Below the pieces are notes generated by a model that made no database searches, had not been told where the DNA came from, and saw only the letters and a program-made list of their open reading frames with translations. Shown one piece after another: positions 12,651 through 23,739 of a stretch of 64,000 nt of DNA; the first letter of the stretch is position 1; each line of letters starts with the position of its first letter. Both the position numbers and the translations under genes were made by a program. This DNA is from Earliella scabrosa (lineage: Eukaryota; Basidiomycota; Agaricomycetes; Polyporales; Polyporaceae): the NCBI GenBank assembly GCA_022605405.1, contig JABYQQ010000003.1, forward strand, positions 1,116,001 to 1,180,000. The letters are read 5' to 3'.

Positions 12651-13714
12651 ATGGCCTCCCCGCCGATACTCGACTCCAAAGACGCCATCCTCTCTGTCTT
12701 TGACGGTTTCAGGGAGGATCTCGACGACCACAATGACAGACGGGAGCGCCTCATCAAGGTCGGTCTCTCCCGGGCCTGGCGTCTGCTGGACTGAGTCTCC
12801 CTCCGACTCATGTCTGACGACACCTGTTGCCAGTCAAGCCGCGATGTGACAAACCTCTCGAAGAAGGTCATCTTTCTCCTCCACCGCATCGTTACAGAAG
12901 ATGTCGATGAATCCGACGATCAGGCCCTTGGGCGCCGCGCCGCTGCGCGTGCGGAGCCTAAGCTGAAAGAAATCCGCACTCTCTTTGAGGGCATGCGCCG
13001 GGAGCTGACCGGCGAGTGTTCCGCGCGATACCAGCGAAACGTATCTCCGGGACTACAGGAGTACATCGAAGCCCTCAGCTTCGCTCACTACCTAGAACAT
13101 AAGTCTTTGATCTCGTATGACCAGGTCCAGCGCTCCCTCTGCGACGACGACGGTGTACCGGTAAGTCACTGCATGTCCATGGAATCGACATGCTAACTCA
13201 ATGACCTGCAGTACTTTCCCCTTCCGCTCGAAGATTATCTGCTCGGGCTATCCGATCTTACTGGTGAACTCATGCGATTCGCCATCGCGGCAATATCTAG
13301 CCGGGGTGGCCGTCAGAAAGCAAGTGAGGTTTGTGGCTTCGTGCGGAGCTGCAAAGCAGGCGAGTCCTTCAGACGTTATGCAGTTGCATTTGATGTTTAG
13401 CGGTCGTTAGACTTTGAAACATTGACACCGCACTTCAAAGAGCTGCGCAAAAAGCAGCATGTCACGAGTCAGTCTCTTCAAAAGATCGAGGACGGTATGT
13501 ACGGTCATGGTCTCTGGATCTCCCGATCTGATGAGCCATGGTAGCTGCCTACACGATTGCCGTGCGCACATCGGAATTCGACCTCCCACCTGAGATGTTG
13601 GACGATCTTGTTGCCCAGACGGTCTTACATGCCGCAGACGCGAGTGGGTATGGGGATGACTCCAGGCGCAAGAGAGCCAGAGATAGGGAATACGACATGG
13701 AAGACGACCTGTGA
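12651..13714 (+). CDS. Translin-associated factor X (TRAX), C3PO nuclease subunit
   Basis: Five exons (12651-12758, 12834-13160, 13212-13359, 13411-13494, 13545-13714) encode 278 residues, the usual TRAX length. The all-helical translin fold is visible throughout: ERLIKSSRDVTNLSKKVIFL, then LQEYIEALSFAHYLEHKSL, then FPLPLEDYLLGLSDLTGELM, then RTSEFDLPPEML. Acidic residues matching the TRAX active site are present (E112, E115, D160, E164), so this is TRAX rather than the catalytically inert translin. With translin it forms the C3PO endoribonuclease, which acts on small RNA passenger strands and tRNA processing intermediates. Intron 3 (13360-13410) uses a GC donor (G|GCGAGT). The C terminus is basic then acidic (RRKRARDREYDMEDDL). 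The frame is open upstream of the chosen start to about 12417. Confidence 0.92.
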
Positions 13715-14045
13715 CCGCGAAGTCATTGGGGCTTGCGTCTGTGCCTGCGTGTACGATATAGTGTTCTCATATGTGTTCAATCTGAGTACATAGGTTGTGT
13801 ATTGTACTGGTACATCATCTCGATCCAGGCGCTCGCACTGACATGCCGTCATGACCGCTTCTGTCGCGCACCTCGTTGCTTCAGCTGATCAGCCAGGCGG
13901 CGGCTAGTTGGACAAGCGTTCCAGTTCTCACCCGGTTTTACTCAGGTTCTACTCTGACTTGCTCGCGTTTTCACTTCGTGCCCCGGGTCTCTTCTTCGCG
14001 TCACCCATCTTGCGCTACTCTCCCCGCTGGCGGACCATCCCAACT

Positions 14046-16109
14046 ATGCAGGTCGTTTTTCAGCCCCCGCTGGGGCATACTACAACCCTCAAAGTCCCTC
14101 CTAGTCCTTCCCATCTCACACCCGACAGTTCAGTCACCTTCAAGGCTACTGTTGGCTCTCGCGACCTCGAAGTCTTATCAGAAGGTGTCAGAGTCGAGGT
14201 ATGGACAGACCTGCCGATGCCGGAAAGGCCTCGCGGAGAATGGGGCGCCGTAGAGTTCACCAATTGCAAGTCAGTTCTCCCCTCCCAAAGCCATGGTGAG
14301 TTCATGTGTCCTCGTCGCTATTAGTCGATCGGGCTGACACGAATGCAGATGCTGGAGCTGACGGCAATGCATTTAACCTGTCCGTCCGTGTAGCCCTACA
14401 AGAGCACGTTGGTTCGCGTTTCCAGTTCACATATCGACTGGTTCACCCGTCCGGCTATATTCAATGGCTCGGCACCCAGGACGGAAACGGCATGATCCAA
14501 GTCGAAGCGGGCATTCCTGGAATCCACTTGTCCCAGCAATGGCAGGTTCACGAAGATGGGAAGTACCACCTTCCCGCCCTTCCACACGACGCCATAGTTC
14601 GTGTCGAGGACCTTGAGGACTGGACCGTATGGGTGTGGAACAAATCGAGGTACGCCCCATTCTCACGCACCCATCGAGGGTTTGCCAACACCATAGCCCT
14701 ACAGCTTTCCAGTCCAGTTCGACCGTTCGGCGGCCACTGACGCGCGAGCTCTGGTCTTCTTACCCCTACTGTCCCTTCCCGAGACCCGGAAACCCCTGAT
14801 CATGGTGGCTCAGGGCTCTTGGACGTTCACATTGACGCCAAAGGGGATGGTGTCTCTGTCTTCTGCCGCTGGCCAGGGGCAAGCTATGTTGGGCCTCCTA
14901 GAGTATTCGCATGACCTCCTTGAAGCGGCCGCGTCCATCTGCAACGGATCGATCGTTGCCCACGACTCTACCTCTGTCGTGATCGCGAGTCGCCTCTCGG
15001 ACGCTGTGCTTCCCATTCATGTTCTTCTTCTGCCCTTAGGAGGCGTCGACTCGCTATCCAGACCCGTCCCCAGCCTGCACGCCATGTTTACGCCATCCAC
15101 ACCCGAGGGACTGCTCCTGTTCGCCCCACAGCCGCGCAGGATCACTTTGTTGAACGCTGTCTCACCCCAAGACGACTCAACTCTCGAAATAGGCTCTACA
15201 GGGGCCGAGGCCATCGTTTCTTCACTCCACTTTGTTCGCGAGAACGATAAAGTGTGGCAGTTTGCCCTTCTCGCTCCTCACATGGATGCTGGTGCAAGAA
15301 TCGAGACGCCTCTGCCCAATCAGCCGCTCCCGACCCCTCCTCCCTCTCCTCCGATACTCGTGCCATCGGATCTGGACAATGCTCCACGCGAATCCCAGCG
15401 CGCTGCGACGTTCGTCCCAGTGCAACCCCAAGAAGCACCTCGTTCCCTTGTACCCGATCGGCCCCGTCGTTCTCAACATCGCTACAAACCATCTTTGACT
15501 GTCGCACGCAACCTCCCTGCTCGCCTTCTGCGCGCATATCTGCATGCCATCTTCAACCTAGTCTTCTGGTTCTGGAATGTCTTCTTCAGAGCCTTCGCTA
15601 CGCGTCTGGTGGGCGAAGGGATTCCCCGTCGCGTCACCAGCTTCTTCATGCTCGCCCTGTCGATGACTTCGGTGAAGCCACGGAGCCCCGCCGGGCGCGC
15701 CGGTCGGCCACAACCTCGCGAAGAGCGCCGACTTCCAGAGGCTCCAGAAGCCACCAGGAATCCTTCGAATGCGGTTGAAACCACCAGTGTTGGTCGGGCC
15801 TCGGCTTCCGCAGTTCATCACGACGTTCCGGCCCCCCAACCACAACGCCCATCCTCCAGCGCCGCGACACAGCCGGTGTCATCTTCGGCAAAGTCTACCC
15901 TCGTCTTCTCCGCCATCCTGAAAGAGGGCCATGCACCACCCATTCTTGTCCTGCGCAGTCCTGGCCACACGCCAAAGGTTCGCGCGGTATGCAATGGCAG
16001 GACGTTGCAGGTTCCGTCGATCCTGTCCATCGACGGCGAAGAGCGCCTGCTGCTCGAGTTTGCGGACCTTCCGGGCGAGGGTCGGTTGGAGGTATTCTTC
16101 GATCTCTAA
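14046..16109 (+). CDS. Orphan protein with one hydrophobic membrane segment
   Basis: Three exons (14046-14295, 14349-14649, 14705-16109) encode 651 residues. I do not recognise a family. The N-terminal about 200 residues look like beta-rich globular sequence (MQVVFQPPLGHTTTLKVPPS; FQFTYRLVHPSGYIQWLG; VEDLEDWTVWVWNKS). The middle carries WTFTLTPKGMVSLSSA and VSSLHFVRENDKVWQFALL. A Pro/Ser-rich linker follows, then a strongly hydrophobic aromatic helix, YLHAIFNLVFWFWNVFFRAF (15537-15596). After another Pro/Ser/Arg-rich linker comes a final beta-rich domain (STLVFSAILKEG to the end). The layout suggests a membrane-anchored protein with soluble domains on both sides. Splice joins are in frame and the exon sum is a multiple of three, so the gene model is firmer than the function. 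Confidence 0.75.
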
Positions 16110-16400
16110 CCTGATTCGCAACCGACGCCGTCATATCTTTCCCATTTGTACTCACTCTCCTCCTAGACACGGCTCGACGTTCCAACCGACTGTATCGATT
16201 CATCTCCTTGTGACACCCTCCGTAGCTCCTACGTGTAACGATTCCATGACTGTAACCCTACGACCCGCATCGACCATGTACCACGCTTTCTTAGACAATG
16301 ACATCAGTGATGATAACATCTCGCACTATATGCTACATGCGCATGTGATGATACAACGTATGATGGTACAAGTCCAAACACTTCCAGCACGGCATCCTGT

Positions 16401-17934
16401 CTATGTGTTGTGGGCTGAGGGAGTCGGCGCCCAGAAGATGTCATCTTCATCGCCAGACGATTCGTCGCTGCTGCTCGGATCTTCAATCAGAGGTTGAGGA
16501 TTGGGAACCGCCGCCTGCTGAGCAGCAACGCCATTCTGTGGGCCCCATCGTCTACCTTGAAAGACCAGTAGCTCGTCCGCACGTTGTAACCAGTCCCTGG
16601 GGACGAGCCCGGATCAATATACCTGCCTATGCGAAGCAAATCAGAGAGGAGGCGGGCACTCACGCATTCCGTTGCGTCCACTCCAGATACAGCCGGCCTT
16701 GCGGTTGCCAATCAACGACACCGGCTTCCGCTTGGGCAGCGAGATGCTTCTCAATGACGTATTTCAGTGCGTAGTTGGGGACTACGAGCGACCCTTGGGT
16801 AAGAGCTGCTCGGCATACAGGACATCTCGGGGCGTCCCGAATCTGAGTGAGAACCGGGTCAGGAAAACGCGCGGGAGGATAGAAGCGATGCGAGACATAC
16901 GTTCTGCTTCATCCAGCTGACAATGCAGTCGCCACAGAAGGTGTGCCCGCACGGGGACGCGGCATGGGGTTCAGAACTACAGCTTATTGAGTGGGTGCCA
17001 ATCCGAGGAAGTGAAGCGGACTCACAAGATATGAAAACAACTGCATGGAATCAGTGAGCATCTCGTCGCCAAGTGTCAGCGAAGACTCACATTGAGCAAA
17101 TGAGGCTCTCCTCCAGTCCGGCAAGGACCTTACGGACGGAGGCATGAGGATCCGCCCTCGCCTTGCCCTTCCCTTTGCTCTTCTTGTACATGGAATAGTT
17201 GGAATTGACGCTACTGTTCGATCGCGCCCGCTTGAGCGACGATCGAGTGGAGAGTTGTGTTTGAGGAATCGATACGCTGACTATAGAAGAACCGGTCAAG
17301 AGATCTGTCCAGGTGCACACGCAGAAGATCGTACCGTCTCGTGACGCAGACAGACTCCCCGTATCTGGAGCTGGTTGGACATGATGCTGAGCTTGCGTCG
17401 GGGCTGCAGGATCAATTAGACTGCATAAGTAGAAAGATATGCGTGCGCAAACAAACCTGGTGGTTCCACTTGGGTCTGTGGTATAGCTAGACGCATACAG
17501 GAAGCCGGATGAGCAAAGTTCAACGTGATGGTTTGAGTATTGTACATACCTTCAGGCTCTGCCATGGCATTGCGCACGATGGTATCGACTTCGTCCCAGA
17601 CAGAGGCGTCGAGCTCGTCAAATTCGTACTGCGATGATGCGTCCGACGCGCCCTGTGTCATCGCGGTGTCATTCGACTGTGTTTGCTGGCCCGGAGGCAC
17701 TGCAACCTGCAGCGACGGTGCGACACCAAGCTCTGGGATGGCATCGAAATCGATACCGACGAATGGGTCTGCTTCATTGTAGTGCTCGTATTCGGCAAAT
17801 TCGTCCCGTTCGTCTGAATCTCCGGTGCTCGCGACCATGGGTGGGATCGCAGCGAAGTCGACGACATCCGGCAGGTTCGCAAATTCATCTGAGTCCTGAG
17901 AGTGGCGTTGGCCAGGACTTCCTGCCTGCGACAT
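16401..17934 (-). CDS. C3HC4 RING-finger protein, probable E3 ubiquitin ligase
   Basis: Seven exons (17934-17457, 17403-17091, 17040-17026, 16976-16901, 16842-16664, 16622-16556, 16514-16401) encode 413 residues. The first 160 residues are acidic and disordered (EFANLPDVVDFAAIPP; EFAEYEHYNEADPFVGIDFD). A basic stretch follows (SMYKKSKGKGKARADPHASV), then the RING: ESLICSICFHIF, a loop, SPCGHTFCGDCIVSWM, and RCPVCRAAL. All eight zinc ligands (C3HC4) are present. The RING is spread over four exons, one of them only 15 nt. After the RING come a helix (NYALKYVIEKHLAAQAEAG) and an acidic tail ending FWAPTPSAHNT. RING proteins recruit E2 enzymes; the substrate is unknown. The last intron (16515-16555) is only 41 nt; without it the frame ends at 16487. 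A non-coding-like CAG acceptor just inside the first codons leaves open an upstream first exon. Confidence 0.75.
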
Positions 17935-18568
17935 ACAGAGAGTGCAAGTCAAATTATAGAGTCAGCAGATATGAGGAGATCGAAACCGAAGTCAGGCGCA
18001 GCGAGATACGCTTTAGCAGTGAGCATCGTCCTTAACCACTGCTAGGCGCCGTTGTTGAAGGAAGGAGTTCCGGCGCCTGTTCTGTTCTCACGTCCCCAAA
18101 TATGGTCCGTGAGCGCGTGAGCGCCACTGCCACAGTCGGTCGAACCCAGGTCAAACCTGCATCGGAACCACCCACAGAGAAGTCTGGACGCACATCACTG
18201 TTATGACTCAAAAACACACTGCTGGTCTTCTCGCTCGTGTTCCAGGTCAGAGTGGTGCTGCCCCAGCTGCGAGAGGCACGCCGGGGGCGGGTAGAATCAC
18301 TAACGGTGAGAGGCTGAGAAGCTAGTGTTCGGAGAATCACTAGCATGCACGGCGTATATCTTGCTCCCATCCGCACGACAGCAACCCCGGCAACGTCATC
18401 AACTCATCTCCGACGTCGTCCTGGTGCCCAAGGTGAAGGAGGGCGCTTGCCCGCCGTTCGACACATTGAGTAATGTTGCGCCCAAATCGGGTATGTGTGT
18501 ACGTTCGCTCGATTCAGACCCGTACGCTCGAGAAGACGCGGCGGAGGGCGAATTCGACCCTCAGCAAG
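17935..18568. other. Intergenic region without a supported gene
   Basis: This 0.6-kb stretch separates the RING gene (-) from the secreted repeat protein (+). An open frame on the minus strand (18376-18032) has Ser/Thr-rich sequence but no recognisable domain, no conserved motif and no splice partner that I could fix. The left end could include a 5' exon of the RING gene, because a CTGAC...CGCAG acceptor-like sequence overlaps its first codons. The right end is the promoter of the repeat-protein gene. Confidence 0.4.
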
Positions 18569-18576
18569 TATATAAG
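18569..18576 (+). promoter_or_regulatory. TATA box of the secreted repeat-protein gene
   Basis: TATATAAG lies 105 nt before the ATG at 18681. Between it and the start the sequence is pyrimidine-rich (CTTCTCTCTCTTTCTCCCC), as is usual around basidiomycete transcription starts. A clear TATA box is uncommon in this window and suggests a strong or inducible promoter. Confidence 0.6.
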
Positions 18577-18680
18577 CCCCTTCAAGATGCTCCTCGTCCC
18601 CATCCCACCTTCTCTCTCTTTCTCCCCTAGTCTAGGTTCGTCTAATCGTCGCTCAAGCCCCCGCCGTCGTCGCCAGCAAG

Positions 18681-19995
18681 ATGCGTAGCCCCGTCATCGC
18701 CTTCTCTATCCTCGCCGCCGCTGCGGTCAGCCCTGCTCTCGTTTCTGGTGCCCCCACGTCGTCGCCCAATATCGATAACCCCAACGCTCTTATGCACACC
18801 ACGGAGGCCGCCGCCACTCGTCACCACATTCGGGGTGTTGACGGCACTCCCGGCGTTCCCGCGCCCGTCGCAGGCGCCGTCGGTACTGTCACTGGTGCGA
18901 TCGGCGACAAGAAGCCTGACACTCCTGCTGTTGCTGCGGAGCAGAACGACCCGGTACACCGCACGGCGGCCATGAAGAAGGCCAAGGAGGCCGCATCGCA
19001 GCCCCAGCCCAACGTCCAGGCTGCCGCGCCGCCCGTTGCGGCGAAGAAGTCGAAGCGTGCCTCCGACATGTACACTGCCGGCGGTAACTCCTACTCGGGT
19101 GCTGCGAGCGACTCCTCTGGTGGTGACATCCAGAACGACTCCAGCCTCGGTGGCATGACTAACGACGACGGCTCGAGTAAGTCTGCTGCTATTGTCGCAT
19201 GGGTGTGAGCTCACGGTCGTTGTAGACAACGCTGGCGGTGCCGGCTCCTCCTTCAGCGGTTTCTCGTTCGGAGGCAACGGCGGTGGCCACGGCCCCGGTG
19301 GTAACGCCTACTCTGGCGCAACCGGTGCTTCCCGCGGCGGCAACGTCGTCAACACCTCTGAGGGCGGAGGTGCCGGCGGCTCGGACATCGACAACACCAC
19401 GGCCAGTGAGTAGTGTCCGCATGCGTATGCTGGCCTGGGTCACTGACATATGGGCTCTAGACACCGCTGGTGGTGGAGGTCTGTCGGAGAGCGGCACCGC
19501 CATGGGTGGCAACGCTGCTCGCCCGCCGCTTCCCGCTGGCGTCCAGCGTCGTGCGAGCGACAGCGGTACTGCTGGTGGTAACGCGTACAGTGGTGCAACC
19601 TCGGATGTCTCTGGTGGTTCGGTCGTCAACTCGGCCGACGAACAGGGCACCATTACGAACGACGGTGGCAGTAAGTCCTCTCCCACCCTAGCGATGTACG
19701 CCCACTCACCACACCCGCATAGACACCGCTGGTGGCGCGGGCACGACGTTCTCTGGTGACGCCGATGGTGGTGACGGCAACGGCTTTGGGCCGGGTGGTA
19801 ACGCATACAGCGGCGCATCTGGCCCTGCAGTCGGTGGTGGTATCTACAACTACGGCGGAACCGTCAACAACGCGGCGGACTCCAGTAAGTCGCTGGCATC
19901 CCTTCTTACCTCGCTGTATGCTGACGTTGCGCCTAGACACTGCTGGTGGCGGTGGTGTCAGCCAGACTGGCGACGCTAACGGTGGAAGGGCTTAG
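18681..19995 (+). CDS. Secreted Gly/Asn-rich repeat protein with Kex2-like sites
   Basis: Five exons (18681-19176, 19226-19405, 19461-19670, 19723-19884, 19937-19995) encode 368 residues. A signal peptide is clear (MRSPVIAFSILAAAAVSPAL, cleavage expected after VSGA). A Pro/Ala-rich pro-region follows, then repeats built on GGNxYSGA (four copies: GGNSYSGA once and GGNAYSGA three times) and on NxAGGxG. Each of the four introns is in phase 1 and each downstream exon opens with ACAACGCTGG, ACACCGCTGG or ACACTGCTGG, so internal exons (180, 210, 162 nt) are symmetric repeat modules. Dibasic sites KSKR and VQRR each stand directly before ASD..TAGGN, as expected for Kex2 processing. Similar Gly/Asn-rich secreted proteins are known in mushrooms, function unknown. 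A cell-wall structural protein or a precursor of secreted peptides are the two reasonable readings. The signal peptide and gene model are seen directly; the role is inference. Confidence 0.85.
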
Positions 19996-19999
19996 GGAT

Positions 20000-20417
20000 A
20001 GTATTATGTCGCAGAGGATCTTCACGGCGCTTCACGAGTAGTATCTATCAGGTGGTTAACAGACTATACACACGTTCTCTTTCCTCCATCATCATCGTGC
20101 GATCCAAGCTGCGGTATGAAGTCACGAGGTGAGTCATCGTGCGGTCCGAGTTGCAGCGTGAAGGTATGAGATGAGCGTCTGGGTGGCTTACTCCCCACTA
20201 TATAGTGCGAACCCTACTCGCCCAATTATATATCTGGCTCGTATGGCATGCCCTCCCAGCCCCGTTTGTGGAGACCGGGCAGAGGTTGTCCTGAATTGAG
20301 CTGAGCTCCACAACAGACTCCAAAACCGTTGGATGAATCGAGAGTGTCTTCATCGGTCACACGGGTTTACTGAACAAGAGACATGCATTGCGACACATGC
20401 ATATGACTCCTACATGA
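20000..20417. other. Intergenic region, convergent 3' ends
   Basis: This is the 3' flank of the repeat-protein gene (+) and of SGT1/ecd (-). It contains two imperfect copies of a short phrase around 20098 and 20136 (CATCATCGTGCGATCCAAGC and GTCATCGTGCGGTCCGAGTT) and a TATATAGT element at 20200. No open frame of interest was seen. The near-repeat may be simple local duplication. Confidence 0.4.
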
Positions 20418-23400
20418 TCAAGAATCATCCCTTGGCAGCGTCCAGCCTCCTTGAAGCCTCCCAACAAGATTGCCCACAGGACCAGACGATCCGCCTTGAC
20501 TCTTGTAACTCTCCAAGAAATTCTTGATCAGTTGATAATCCGCCTGCTCGCTCATGTCGTCGTCGTCGTCGTCTCGCTCCATCATATTCTGCAATTCAGC
20601 CTCCATTGCACCCTCAATGCCGACGGGATCGATGTTTTGAGCTCTACCCTTGCCCTTATCACTCGGTGTGGGCTCACTCTGTTGTCGCGGTCGGTTGTCT
20701 GCGGTTGCTGGCTGTCCGCTGCGGGCGCGGGCAAGTTCAGCGTCCATCGCCTTCATGACAGCCTCAAAAGAATCTAGAGTGGCCCCACCAGGCTCTTGTC
20801 TACTCGACGAGGGTGTAGAGCTGGTTTGTTGCGTTCTCGATATCGAGTGCTTGTTGTCCATAGTGATGCGACTTGGTACGAAAGCTGCAAGAGTGCATTA
20901 GGGATAAACCTGGGGGCAATGGTCACATCAAGCACATACCTCCGCGATCCCGTCGTTCGCTTAGGATGGCATGCCACTGCTCGTCAGAGACGCCCAGTGC
21001 CTGGCGGGCAAACTCGATGAACTCGTCCTCCTCCTCAGCCATGTCAATCTCGACTTCTCCGACGACCTGTGGATGATCCTCTTCATCCTCATCACCGGCG
21101 GCATCCTCTTCGTCGGTCTCGTCGTCTGAGTCCACTCCATCGTACTTGTCGCGCGGCAGGATGGGAGGCCTGATGGGACGCGAGCTTGATTCTGACTTCG
21201 AGGGTGGATGTGCGGCACTATCCGATGAAATCTCGTCCCTCAATTCTGTCTCGAGCGTGACCGGCGCGACCCTCTGCGAGTTGCTATGAAACGACGGCGG
21301 CATTTTCCCGTACTCTGACGGGTCGATCCCTGGGACGAGCTTGTCCATCGCTGCCTGGCGTGCTGCACGCTGCTCCTGGGTGAGCTCCCTTTGAGGGCGG
21401 GCTGGCTCTTGGGTAGTCTCTTCGTCCTCGTCCATGTCAGTATCGCTCAACCCCAGATCGCCCTCACTGTCATTACTGTCTCCGTCATCCTCGTCAGAGA
21501 AAGTCTCGCTATACCGCACATAAGCGACCGGCTGCTGAGAATGTAGGAAGTACACTTACTCTGCGAACCGGGCACCCTCAACGTCGCCCTTGCCTTCTAC
21601 GAACTCCTCCACCTTCTTGGCGAGGTCGTGCAAACGGGCCGCTTGCGCCTTTGCCATGCGGTCTTCGTCGTCCTCAGGGTCGTCAACCTCCATGGCGTCC
21701 GCTGCCTTTTCTTTGCCATTGCCGCCGCCCATCGTCTTCTCCAACATCGCGTCAAAATCGGCAGCGTCCACATTCAGCCAGTCGTCCGAGTCCTCTTCCT
21801 CCTGAGGCAAGCCGCGCTCGTCTGTGTACTGTGCAAGTGCGGCTTGAATGGCATTTGCAAACGACGGACGCGAGGCGTCACTGAGAGGGTCTGTCAGTGG
21901 ACTGGGCGTGTGAAAGTAGGGTATGAAAGGGGCGTACTCGTCTTTACGTGCTGCGACGAACGCTGCTGCTGCTTGGCTCTCGAGCTTGGTCCATAGCTGC
22001 GATCCCTCGATCTCGCTTTTGAAGTATCCGGCAGAGACTAGGCGCTGTATGTACTGCCCGTACTCAGGATTGCGACGAAGACTATCCTTGAGCGCCTCTA
22101 GCTAGGGGCTTGGTCAGAATTCTACGAAGGTTATGGCTGAGTCATCGCACGTACCGACGCGGGAGAACCATCAAAGCTTGCAGACAACGTCTCCTTGCGA
22201 TTCTTGCTCTCTTGATAGAGCATCTCGAAGCCACAAGCCTGCGTGCAAGCGCGGGTTAGTAACGCAGGTAGGTCCCGACGAGGAACCATCAACTTACAAT
22301 CTTCATGCCAACGTCTCTCCATCTCCATTCCCTCGTCCCTTCGCGCTCTGTCCACCGACCGAAGACTTTGGGAGGGTGGAACTTCTGACCAACCAGTTGC
22401 GCATATGCTGTGCGAGTCATCTTGACAGAGGTCAGGACGTCCGGTTGAGGGGGAAACCGCGCCATCTTCTGGGCGGCCTAGGCAAAAAACGACGTCAGGA
22501 TACAACATTTCCTCGACTTTAACGCATGAGATACGAACTCTGAGCTGGAGAGCGTCCCTGGTGTAGAACGTCTCTACGGCTTTTTGAACGAGCAACGGAT
22601 TGACTGCGAGGGCTTTGGCGACGTCGAGCGGGAGGTATGCCTTCGTGACGTGCATGTGCTGACGCGAGGCAGAGGGGTAGCTGCCCAGAACGTCAGTACG
22701 CGCATACAGCGATTCAAAAAAAAGGAGAACGTGCCCTGCGATCCGCTTCCAGACAACGTTCTGTGCGCTTTCAGGCGCAGTGGTGTCAACCAAAGGATCC
22801 CGCACAAGCTTGACCGCGTCTTCGGCGGTGATGAACTCGTCCTCCTGCCCCGCGCCGTTCACATTGTCTTCATCGACACTGTCCCGGTCTGGGATATACT
22901 TCCTGCGGCGAAGTTTGCTAGATGGTGGGGAGACGTGTGAGAGCGGGACGAGATGGAGGCGCGAGTTATGGATCCAGACCTATCGACACTCGGGTCAGTA
23001 AACCATACGGGTGGAAGTGCCATCGACTACGTGCCCTATTCTCTGCATTGGTTGGGGTCACCCACGACGGAAGCTCTTCTGCAGCCTCGATGAGCAAGAA
23101 CTCTCCATCAGAGTCGAAGACGCTGGTGAGAGAATTGAGCAGCGAGCGAGTAGTATAGAGATAGCTACATACCTGACAACGACATCCCATTTTCCACTAA
23201 TTTCGCGTAGAAGCCACACCGTAGCCCATTCGTCGTCTATGCAGTCCCCGACTCGCATTCTCCCTTCAAGCACCCACTTGTCCTTGACCCTCTCTGGATC
23301 GGACGCCACTTTGAGCTCAAATGCATCCTTGTGCCAGACATGACCAGGTAGCAGAGCATGCGCCTCTTCGGTGAGCAGTGCGGCGAGAGCGGTAGCGGAA

Positions 23401-23498
23401 ACACGATCGGACTGGTCAGGAGGAAGATAGAGGATATATTGTAGTGTGTCTTCGGATACGGTAGGTGGTCGGTTAAAAATGTCGTTTACAGTGACCAT
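20418..23498 (-). CDS. SGT1/ecdysoneless family protein
   Basis: Nine exons (23498-23173, 23122-23035, 22979-22539, 22477-22298, 22238-22155, 22101-21938, 21880-21560, 21508-20940, 20884-20418) encode 879 residues. The family (Pfam SGT1, animal ecdysoneless; distinct from the HSP90 co-chaperone SGT1) acts in pre-mRNA splicing, Prp8 handling and cell-cycle transcription. Visible family blocks: TLQYILYLPPD, ALLPGHVWHKDAFELKV, DEWATVWLLREIS, DSDGEFLLIEAAEELPSWV, VWIHNSRLHLVPL, then TKAYLPLDVAKALAVNP and LVSAGYFKSEIEGSQLW. The C-terminal half is acidic with SDDWLNVDAADFDAMLE and the terminal-domain motif DYQLIKNFLESYKSQGG, both characteristic. A short run of six Asp is encoded by a GTC/GAC repeat near 20560. 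Intron 2 (22980-23034) needs a GC donor (AGG|GCACGT); it is the only join that keeps ENR-VWIHNS in frame. The gene is head-to-head with V-ATPase subunit F, 241 bp between starts. Confidence 0.92.
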
Positions 23499-23739
23499 AG
23501 CTAGCAGGCCGGGGATCGGTGGGGGCCAAAGATGAGGCCTGTGAGGATGGCGGTAAGGACAAGGCAAGACAGACTCGAGAGTCGAGACGATTCAGTAAGC
23601 CCAAAATCAGATCTCGATCATAAACGCGTCATGGGAAGAGTCACGTGGTGAGACGTATCTGCCATTCCTGGCGGGGTGGCGGCGTCGAGGCAGTCGGCGA
23701 GCGCGACTTGGAGCTGCAACGACCTCCTCCTTACGCACG

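Noticed and set aside
18642..19277. 211-codon minus-strand open frame
   Set aside because: Antisense to the secreted repeat protein; the sense strand has a signal peptide and ordered introns.
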